DNA of 7,163 bases from an uncultured Clostridia bacterium (GTDB lineage: Bacteria > Bacillota > Clostridia > Peptostreptococcales > Anaerovoracaceae), in the NCBI GenBank assembly GCA_938045615.1, contig CALIBC010000004.1, forward strand, positions 1 to 7,163. Direction: 5' to 3'. The translations under genes and the position numbers were made by a program. The notes below the pieces were generated by a model. The model saw only the letters and a program-made list of their open reading frames with translations. It was not told the origin of the DNA and ran no database searches. Each line of letters begins with the position of its first letter. Position 1 is the stretch's first letter. Below, piece by piece: positions 1 to 5,629 of this stretch.

Positions 1-314
1 AGAACCAAGAAAGCAGCCTGACGATCATTGCTGAAAACGGCAGCGTCAAGATCGGTGGACAGTACATGGATAAAGTCGAATACTGCCACGTCAAAGACTA
101 TACGATGCCAGATCTTCCACCCACTAATCCCGGCAATGATTATGGGGCATATAAGGGTTCGGCTCAGAATCATCACTATGTTATCCGTAACGTAGTTAAC
201 GTCCTCTCTGAAAACAGTTCGGAGACAATCACAACGAACGTTCTTGAAGGCATGAAAGTCGTGGATATTATTGGGCGGATGTATGCAAAGAAAAAGCAAG
301 AAGACAAAGTCTGA
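1..314 (+). CDS. Gfo/Idh/MocA-family sugar-nucleotide oxidoreductase, C-terminal end (5' partial)
   Basis: The reading frame is open from the left edge (first whole codon at position 3) to the TGA at 312-314, so about 104 C-terminal residues are visible and the start lies outside the window; the ATG at 66 is internal. The segment NGSVKIGGQYMDKVEY, then a PxNPGNDYGAYKGS stretch, NHHYVIRNV and a final LEGMKVVDIIGRMY helix, is the usual C-terminal pattern of Gfo/Idh/MocA oxidoreductases of the WbpB/WlbA type. Those NAD-dependent cytoplasmic enzymes oxidise C3 of UDP-GlcNAcA on the way to 2,3-diacetamido uronic acids. The NAD-binding Rossmann half is not in view. The next gene is a UDP-sugar 6-dehydrogenase, whose product would be the substrate, which supports the assignment. 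The stop abuts the next ATG (TGAATG), suggesting one operon with translational coupling. The base composition looks GC-richer than the genes further right. Family call is firm; the exact substrate is inferred. Confidence 0.82.
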   Translation, partial: NQESSLTIIAENGSVKIGGQYMDKVEYCHVKDYTMPDLPPTNPGNDYGAYKGSAQNHHYVIRNVVNVLSENSSETITTNVLEGMKVVDIIGRMYAKKKQEDKV

Positions 315-1601
315 ATGGGGAAGAAAACGATTGCGATAGTTGGATTAGGTTACGTTGGCTTGCCACTAGCCATTGAATTTAGCCGTAAGTATAAAGTCGT
401 TGGATATGACATCAATGAACAACGCATTGCCGAGCTTTCTGCTGGTATAGATCGAACCGCTGAAGTGGAATCTTCCTTGTTGAAAGAACGTCTCTCTTCT
501 GATTACGTTCTTGAAGGGAGGTTATTTTTGACTTCGAATCTTGAAGATATTCGTCTCTGTCAAATTTATATTGTTACGGTTCCAACACCAATTTCTAAAC
601 TCAAAACACCCGATCTTTCTTTCTTGTTGGATGCGACAAAATCAATTGCTCAAATCCTAAAAAAAGGAGACATTGTCGTCTATGAATCTACAGTTTATCC
701 GGGTTGTACAGAAGAAGAATGTGTACCTGTACTTGAAGGTGAATCCGGCTTGAATTATAATCAAGACTTTTTTTGTGGATATTCTCCAGAGCGCATTAAT
801 CCTGGGGACAAAAAGCATACACTGACTACGATTAAGAAGGTTGTTTCTGCCTCCACTTCAACGGTGCTGGATGAGTTGGAAGAATTATACGGATCGATAG
901 TTAAAGCTGGGATACATAGGGCATCATCGATTAAAGTTGCAGAGGCCTCTAAAGCAATAGAGAATGCTCAGCGAGATGTTAATATTTCATTTGTAAACGA
1001 GTTGGCACTAATCTTTGATAAGATGGGGATTGATACGCGTGAGGTCTTAGATGCGGCATCTACCAAGTGGAACTTTTTAAAATTCACTCCGGGATTAGTC
1101 GGTGGACATTGCATTGGTGTTGATCCGTATTATTTATTGCACAAATCTCAGAGCTTAGGGTATAATCCTCAGGTTATTCTCTCTGGGCGGAATGTCAATG
1201 ACAAAATGGGAGGTTTTATCGCTCAAAAAGTGATCAAGCTCATGATTTGCAAAAAGATCCAAGTAATTGGGAGCAAAGTTCTTATTTTAGGTTTTACGTT
1301 CAAGGAAAATTGTTCAGATATTCGCAATACGAAAGTTATTGATGTTGTGCGTGAATTACTTGAGTATAATATATCTGTTGATGTATATGATCCCTATGCG
1401 TGTCGTGATAAGACGGAGGTTGAATATGGCATCAGTCTAATGCAATGTGAACCTGATTTTCGACAATATAGCGGAATCATACTGGCCGTAGGGCATGATA
1501 AATTTACTCAGATTGATTTCTCGTTTACAAGAAAACAGTCCATAGTTCTTTTTGATGTAAAAGGTGTATTACCTCCTGAATGGGTGGATGGGGCAATGTA
1601 A
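315..1601 (+). CDS. UDP-N-acetylhexosamine 6-dehydrogenase (WbpA/WbpO/TviB-like nucleotide-sugar dehydrogenase)
   Basis: A complete 428-residue member of the UDP-glucose/GDP-mannose dehydrogenase superfamily, close to the usual length of about 425 for the TviB/WbpO branch. The N-terminal Rossmann domain starts with IAIVGLGYVGLPLA (glycines 10, 12 and 15 bind NAD), with acidic D32 ending the second strand. YESTVYPGCTEE (about 123-135) and GYSPERINPGD (155-165) follow. The central helix EASKAIENAQRDVNISFVNE (210-229) carries the conserved Lys213 and Asn217. The catalytic cysteine is C266 in GGHCIGVDPYYL. The C-terminal nucleotide-binding domain contains GFTFKENCSDIRNTKV (326-341). The enzyme should oxidise the C6 alcohol of UDP-GlcNAc or UDP-GalNAc to a carboxylate in two NAD-dependent steps in the cytoplasm. 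UDP-ManNAc as substrate cannot be excluded from motifs alone. The start ATG directly follows the stop of the upstream oxidoreductase and sits just before the Rossmann strand, so the start is well placed. No strong Shine-Dalgarno sequence is seen, as is common in Bacteroidota. All key residues are present. Confidence 0.93.
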   Translation: MGKKTIAIVGLGYVGLPLAIEFSRKYKVVGYDINEQRIAELSAGIDRTAEVESSLLKERLSSDYVLEGRLFLTSNLEDIRLCQIYIVTVPTPISKLKTPDLSFLLDATKSIAQILKKGDIVVYESTVYPGCTEEECVPVLEGESGLNYNQDFFCGYSPERINPGDKKHTLTTIKKVVSASTSTVLDELEELYGSIVKAGIHRASSIKVAEASKAIENAQRDVNISFVNELALIFDKMGIDTREVLDAASTKWNFLKFTPGLVGGHCIGVDPYYLLHKSQSLGYNPQVILSGRNVNDKMGGFIAQKVIKLMICKKIQVIGSKVLILGFTFKENCSDIRNTKVIDVVRELLEYNISVDVYDPYACRDKTEVEYGISLMQCEPDFRQYSGIILAVGHDKFTQIDFSFTRKQSIVLFDVKGVLPPEWVDGAM

Positions 1602-2185
1602 AATTATTAGGAGGTACAGCGTGTGCTTTTCTATTAAAATAGACATTGTCTATTTCCACTTCTTTATCTAAGCACATATGAAGACTACTTTCCCAAGCAA
1701 TGTCCTATAGTAATGATGTATCCTTTTGTCAATTCAGCTCATTCGGCCACGTGTTCCTTACATATTCTTTGATAGGCCTCTTATTGCAAATATAGCTAAG
1801 AAGATTTATACATCCCTTTTTGCCTGTTGCTTAGATTGAATACACGTGCTGATAGTAGTCCACCATCACTCTCTGACAGAAAGCTATTTTTCTTATGTTT
1901 TAAGGATAGGTAGTGCCAGCTATGGTGGGTTTACCTTGATTTGACAACAAATACTTGTTTTGATTGTAATAAAAATGCACCCAAAGAGAGACGACGACCT
2001 GAAATAAATTCAATCTGTCATCAGATTAACCTCTTTGTATTCGTGAAATGCGTGTTTATACAGTCAAATGGGCGGAGGCTAAAAAATGACAAAACACAAG
2101 TATTTTTATGGCCGGTTCAAACTACTGGAACAAGAAATAAGGGGGCTTGTGTAGACTTTAGTACAAAAGTCAGCGGACGTATAGG
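1602..2185. other. Gene-free stretch downstream of the dehydrogenase; possible decayed - strand coding remnant
   Basis: No intact gene is visible. The + strand frames are broken by frequent stops, and an open + frame at 1941-2303 gives a cysteine- and arginine-rich peptide without family features. On the - strand, one frame read from 1809 down to 1732 gives INLLSYICNKRPIKEYV and onward. The same frame resumes at 1704-1642 with DIAWESSLHMCLDKEVEIDN, interrupted only by a few stops (for example at 1729-1731 and 1705-1707). This looks like degraded protein-coding DNA, but I cannot name it. No terminal inverted repeat of the neighbouring IS5 remnant could be located here. Confidence 0.5.
1637..1655. 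terminator. Compact palindrome just after the dehydrogenase, possible weak transcription terminator
   Basis: Arms AAATAGACA (1637-1645) and TGTCTATTT (1647-1655) are perfect inverted repeats around a single T, 36 bases after the dehydrogenase stop. As RNA it would fold into roughly an 8-bp stem with a 3-nt loop. The A-rich left arm and T-rich right arm resemble a bidirectional factor-independent terminator, but the stem is AT-rich and no long T run follows. A protein-binding operator or an IS-related site are alternatives. Confidence 0.35.
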
Positions 2186-2996
2186 TTACGTCTCTTGTAA
2201 TTCTACAAGCTGTTTTGAATCTATCGGTAAGTTTTTTTCAAGGAGGATTTGGCAGAAAGAGGGGTACAACATGGCTTCTGCGGATTCACTGCTTCGCTCG
2301 TAATCGAGAGTCATTCTCCTGTAGTTTTCTATCCCCAAAAATGTCCTTTCTATGATCTATCTGAGGGGAAATGCCACAGACTTGCGAGCAGGTTCTTGGG
2401 AGCAAAGTACAACTTCAAAATCCCATCCAACTCCCTTTGACAAACTCTGTCAACGGACCTCGATATCCACCATCAGCAAGGAGCATTTTAAGCTCGGAAA
2501 ATCTACCTGTAAGTCGCTTTATAACAGGTACTGCGCCTTTAGAATCATGGATATTTGCTGGATGAATCACCGTTGCTATAGGAAGTCCAAGCGTATATCT
2601 ACAACGATATGTTCTTTCCTTCCTTTGATCTTCTTACCTCCATCAATTCCGCATTCCTTACCGTTTTGGTGAGAGGTTCGTACGCTTCTCTGAGTCTATG
2701 ATACCAAGACTCGAAGATTTTCTGCCAATAGGATTTTCGAACCGAATCTCTTAGCCAATACATCAGCTCTTCAAAGACTTCTTCTTATTTCTAATTTCGA
2801 AAATAAAAGTAGACTGTTTGCCATGGAGTGAAATCTCTGGGGAGCATTCGCCATTGGCGCCCCGTTTTTGTTATGTACAGTAGGGTATACAAAATCCCTC
2901 GGAGAGGATTTTTTTCGGTGTCTTTCTCGTGGTTCAAATAGATTTTTCATACTTTTCCACTGTTTATCGGTCAGGTTGGTTGGGGTATTCTCTCAT
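2186..2996 (-). pseudogene. IS5-family transposase remnant, several frameshifts and stops
   Basis: Read on the - strand, fragments of an IS5-family DDE transposase appear in the correct order but in changing frames. An ATG at 2996-2994 is followed by REYPNQ and, one frame over, LTDKQWKV, matching the usual YPxxLTDxQW opening. At about 2886-2794 comes ITKTGRQWRMLPRDF then TPWQTVYFYFRN, followed by stops at 2793-2791 and 2787-2785. SLGIIDS (first catalytic Asp) lies near 2702-2691. GIDGGKKIKGRKEHIVVD occupies 2650-2597. After another frame change, LGLPIATVIHPANIHDSKGA continues to LADGGYRG (second Asp) and EFVKG (about 2594-2433). The C-terminal block ERTF then NYRRMTLDYERSSESAEAML leads to FCQILLEKN, with a stop at 2188-2186. 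At least three frame changes and several stops make it non-functional. Total span of about 810 bp is near the size of an ordinary IS5-type transposase, so the gene is nearly full-length but decayed. No terminal inverted repeats or target duplication were recognised. The 49 codons upstream of the ATG (3143-2997) are also open in this frame but unidentified. Confidence 0.85.
2194..2209. repeat. Small inverted repeat inside the 3' end of the IS5 remnant
   Basis: CTTGTA and TACAAG flank ATTC, making a 6-bp stem with a 4-nt loop immediately before the stop codon of the decayed transposase (- strand). It may be part of the original IS 3' end or chance; there is no T tract. Confidence 0.25.
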
Positions 2997-3131
2997 CACT
3001 TTGATATTGCCAACCATAGAGTTAGAAAGAATTTTCCGATCGGCAGACCGATATAGATCCGATTCTTTTCCCACTCCCTTTTCTCTCTTAGTGAGAGAAT
3101 CTCTCAGGGCTTCATCCAATAAATTCAAAAC

Positions 3132-3152
3132 ATCTTCTAAGGCTTAGAAGAT
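3132..3152. repeat. Perfect 10-bp-arm palindrome with one-base centre
   Basis: ATCTTCTAAG (3132-3141) and CTTAGAAGAT (3143-3152) are exact inverted repeats around a single G. The site lies between the 5' end of the - strand IS5 remnant and the first recognisable part of the + strand IS630 remnant, so it sits at or near the junction of two dead elements. It may be an operator, a recombination or transposition site, or a cruciform left over from an IS end. A shorter inverted repeat (TGAGAG, AAT, CTCTCA) lies nearby at 3092-3106. Confidence 0.55.
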
Positions 3153-3169
3153 TGCTACCGCCTATCGGC

Positions 3170-3655
3170 ACAGGAACACATCCACTCCAAAAAACAACAA
3201 TTTTTCAGAAGACTCCTGTAAGAATCATTGGAGGGTCCGATGGTGTGCAGATTAGCCTACTTTGTGAAGCAGTCGGGCCGACATATTACGTCTTACGTCG
3301 ATGATACTCACAACGGATGCTCTACTTATACATGGATAGGTATTAGACAAATGTTTACAGTGAGGGAAGGGAGGATAAATAGCATCAATATTAACGGACC
3401 GCTTAATATACACATATGGTGCACGTTACAACCATAACGATTTCACCATCGCTCTTTATAAGGCCACTTTGGAAGGATATCCTCAAGGTATAGAATTATT
3501 GAATCTACTATTGCTATAATGAAAAGTTTTGGAAGGGGACGAAATGCACGAAAATCAAAAGATCGTCTACTCTCTATTTTCTAGATTTGAACTTGATTGA
3601 GATCGGCTGTGGACGTCTCTCTAAAAAGAAGGTCACCAATACGAATCGAGGTTGA
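3170..3655 (+). pseudogene. IS630-family transposase remnant, 5'-truncated and frameshifted
   Basis: Fragments of an IS630/Tc1-type DDE transposase can be followed on the + strand through changing frames. From about 3170 one frame gives GTGTHPLQKTTIFQKTP and then SLLCEAVGPTYYV, ending at the first catalytic strand. A 7-bp tandem duplication shifts the frame. The next frame reads YVDDTHNGCSTYTWIG, then REGRINSININGPLNIHI, to a stop at 3435-3437. This matches the family pattern (Y/F)VDxxH...GR.R.NINGALN. A third frame (from 3430) gives DFTIALYKATLEGYPQG, matching the STIxLLxxLxxxYP helix. A return to the first frame gives LDLNLIEIGCGRLSKKKVTNTN in two contiguous parts, the worn form of PYSPNLNLIERLWxxxKKxVxxN with the final catalytic Glu, ending at a stop at 3653-3655. 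The N-terminal helix-turn-helix region is missing. It may have been lost where the IS5 element now lies. The left boundary is approximate and the element ends were not found. The gene is certainly inactive. Confidence 0.8.
3286..3299 (+). repeat. 7-bp tandem duplication that breaks the IS630-type reading frame
   Basis: TTACGTC occurs twice back to back (3286-3292 and 3293-3299). Removing one copy joins TYYV of one frame to DDTHNGC of the next, restoring the expected TYYVDDTHNGC at the first catalytic Asp. A 7-bp slip changes the frame by one, as observed, so this duplication is the likely inactivating or later decay lesion. Confidence 0.7.
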
Positions 3656-3885
3656 AACGTATTAGAGAAGAAGGTAAATAGAGGTTGTAGATTCAGCCGC
3701 AAGAACGTGCGTTTTGAGTTACTCTCCCATTTTCTAATTGCGTGCTCCCTTTGTTAAACTACTCTGCGTCTTTGAACTATAGTAATACTCGACGTGATTT
3801 ATTTGGCACGTCCCCTGTATAAGAAAAAAGCACAAGATCAACGTAAAAACGGATATCCGAAGTTGCGCTCACGTGCGATATATCA

Positions 3886-3909
3886 AACCTTCTGATTTTG
3901 AAGAAGGTT
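3886..3909. repeat. 8-bp inverted repeat with 8-nt loop
   Basis: AACCTTCT (3886-3893) and AGAAGGTT (3902-3909) are exact inverted repeats. Two further pairs form outside if one A is bulged. No T run follows, so a factor-independent terminator is not well supported. It could be an IS end or an attenuator in the leader of the flippase gene. Confidence 0.35.
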
Positions 3910-4038
3910 GATTAACGCAACTACAGCTATGTAACAACTAAAAGGTATCTATGTGGGGGTATACTCCCTTTTCATGAAGAAAAGATGTGTACAGATGTCG
4001 CTTATTTCGGAATTATGTATATATATCCCTTGTTTTTA

Positions 4039-4046
4039 TAGATTTG
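4039..4046 (+). promoter_or_regulatory. Possible Bacteroidota-type -7 promoter element for the flippase gene
   Basis: TAGATTTG matches the TAnnTTTG -7 consensus of Bacteroidota housekeeping promoters and would start a transcript about 15 bases before the flippase ATG. No clear TTTG -33 box is seen at the expected distance. An AAGGA at 4049-4053 could serve as a ribosome-binding site about 10 bases from the ATG. The preceding dead-IS region makes a fresh promoter here plausible, since read-through from the dehydrogenase operon is unlikely. Confidence 0.35.
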
Positions 4047-4063
4047 ACAAGGAAATATAAAGG

Positions 4064-5560
4064 ATGGGACTCATAATTCGCCAAAGTATAAAGGGGGCCA
4101 TTGTTAGTTACGTAGGCTCAGGAGTTGGTTTCCTGATAACTATGTTTGTTGTAACGAAGTGTCTTACTCCGGAGATTTTTGGGTTAACTGTCATATTATA
4201 TGAGGTTGCTGCATTAGTCTCGTCGTTTGCTCAATTAGGCATATCTTCATCGGCCTTAAGGTTCTTTCCATTTTTTAAAGATCCTAAGAATGGAGATAAC
4301 GGATTCTTTTTTTATTTGCTATTACTCCCTTCAGTGGGATTGTTGATTTTTATTCCGATTTTCCTACTCTCAAGAAGTCTCATTGTAAGTTTATGGTCAC
4401 AGAATGCTGTATTAATAATCGATTATTACTATTGGATTATTCCTTTAATTGTTTTCTGTACGTATTGGGTGGTATTTGAGACATATTCAACTTTGCAAAT
4501 GCGCATTGTCATTCCGAAATTTATTCGTGAAGTAGGCGTTCGTATAATGCTTCTATTTGTCTATGTTTTTTTTTCGCTTGATATATTAAATGTAAGAGGA
4601 CTAGTTGGTGGTGTTATCATTGTGTATGGGATGGCAATGCTATTTACATTTGCATACATCCGCCTAATTACTTCTATATCATTAGATCATAATTACTCTT
4701 TCATTAATAAGTCGTTAAGAAAACAAATCCTTAACTATACCGTCTTTTTAGTATTGGGGTCATTAAGCGGAAGTTTGCTGAATCAATTAGACCTATTTAT
4801 GATAAGTTCACGGATTGGACTTAGTTCTGCCGGGATTTATCGCATTGCTTTTTATATATCTGTCGTTATAGATATTCCATATCGTTCCATATCCTCAATT
4901 TCTTCGCCGATTGCTGCAAAGGCACTTCAGGATGAGAATATGGAGGTAGCAAACAGTCTTTACCAGAAGGTCGCATTAAACCAATTTATTGTAGGAAGTT
5001 GTATTTTTGTTTTTCTTTGGGTTAATATCGATAATTTATTTTCAATCATACCGAATGGAGTAATATATGCACAAGGTAAGTGGGTTGTCTTTTTTCTAGC
5101 ATTGGCTAGAATAATATCTACAACTCTTGCTTTTGGTGCAATATTGATTTCTTTTTCACGATTCTATTATTGGAACCTATTTTTTTCACTTTTCTTATCC
5201 TGTGTAGGTATAGGAGCCAACCTTCTTCTTATTCCGCGATTGGGAATTACTGGTGCTGCCGTTGCAACGCTGATTACTTGTCTGTTATCGTACGTGGTTC
5301 AGCAGGGGGTTGTTCTCTTTAAAATAAAAGCAAATCCATTTACAGCAGGGTTTATTAAACAGATAATTTTAGTTTTTCTGCTATTCTTGCTAAATGGAAT
5401 TCTGCCAGATTGGAGTTATAATCCTATTGTAGATGGATTCTATAGGACCTTGATTATTGGTACGGTTACCGTGGGAGGATTATATTGGTTGCAAGTCTCG
5501 GAAGAGTTTTCAGCGCTTATAAATAAGTATATATTCAGACGCGGCCTGTACAAAGAATAG
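4064..5560 (+). CDS. wzx: Wzx-type polysaccharide repeat-unit flippase (MOP superfamily membrane protein)
   Basis: A complete 498-residue integral membrane protein with about 14 predicted hydrophobic segments. The clearest are near residues 11-32, 42-63, 82-105, 119-142, 155-173, 178-200, 224-247, 305-328, 340-365, 368-390, 393-417, 426-444 and 456-475. There is no soluble catalytic domain. The opening MGLIIRQSIKGAIVSYVG and the following LTPEIFGL, then QLGISSSALRFFPFF, are typical of Bacteroidota oligosaccharide flippases annotated as polysaccharide transport or biosynthesis proteins. The usual role is to move undecaprenyl-diphosphate-linked repeat units from the cytoplasmic to the periplasmic face of the inner membrane for Wzy-type polymerisation. 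The start is chosen because the conserved amphipathic N-terminus begins there and AAGGA lies about 10 bases upstream. It precedes pseB by 69 bases on the same strand, so the two are probably cotranscribed. The gene is visibly AT-rich, as is usual for wzx and consistent with horizontal exchange. The transported glycan cannot be read from the sequence. Confidence 0.9.
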   Translation: MGLIIRQSIKGAIVSYVGSGVGFLITMFVVTKCLTPEIFGLTVILYEVAALVSSFAQLGISSSALRFFPFFKDPKNGDNGFFFYLLLLPSVGLLIFIPIFLLSRSLIVSLWSQNAVLIIDYYYWIIPLIVFCTYWVVFETYSTLQMRIVIPKFIREVGVRIMLLFVYVFFSLDILNVRGLVGGVIIVYGMAMLFTFAYIRLITSISLDHNYSFINKSLRKQILNYTVFLVLGSLSGSLLNQLDLFMISSRIGLSSAGIYRIAFYISVVIDIPYRSISSISSPIAAKALQDENMEVANSLYQKVALNQFIVGSCIFVFLWVNIDNLFSIIPNGVIYAQGKWVVFFLALARIISTTLAFGAILISFSRFYYWNLFFSLFLSCVGIGANLLLIPRLGITGAAVATLITCLLSYVVQQGVVLFKIKANPFTAGFIKQIILVFLLFLLNGILPDWSYNPIVDGFYRTLIIGTVTVGGLYWLQVSEEFSALINKYIFRRGLYKE

Positions 5561-5629
5561 CAAATAGAAATTGCCTTTAGTTTGATGGCGGACATTGTTG
5601 AATATTAACATAATTACAACTATCTATTT

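Larger units (their letters stand above)
3656..4063. other. Gene-free stretch before the flippase
   Basis: No intact gene is seen. All frames carry frequent stops. A fragment after 3656 may be worn sequence from the 3' part of the IS630-type element, but I cannot assign it. The stretch holds an inverted repeat at 3886-3909 and a short palindrome CGGATATCCG at 3850-3859. A similar AGGATATCCT lies at 3474-3483 inside the IS630 remnant. The last 30 bases hold a possible promoter for the flippase gene. Confidence 0.5.

Noticed and set aside
1941..2303. 120-codon + strand open frame
   Set aside because: Its right part overlaps the 3' end of the - strand IS5 transposase remnant, its composition is not protein-like, and no motif or start signal supports it.
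2249..2672. Three overlapping + strand open frames of 63-106 codons
   Set aside because: They are antisense to the clearly recognisable IS5 transposase blocks on the - strand.
2868..3147. Two + strand open frames of 62 and 72 codons
   Set aside because: They lie antisense to the N-terminal part of the IS5 remnant and its upstream flank, with no family resemblance.
2100..3150. Terminal inverted repeats for the IS5 remnant (for example GGGGGCTTGTGTAG near 2143)
   Set aside because: No matching inverted partner was found on the other side, so the element ends cannot be placed.
3228..3437. 69-codon open frame as an independent small gene
   Set aside because: It is the central catalytic fragment of the IS630-type transposase pseudogene, and is reported as part of that.
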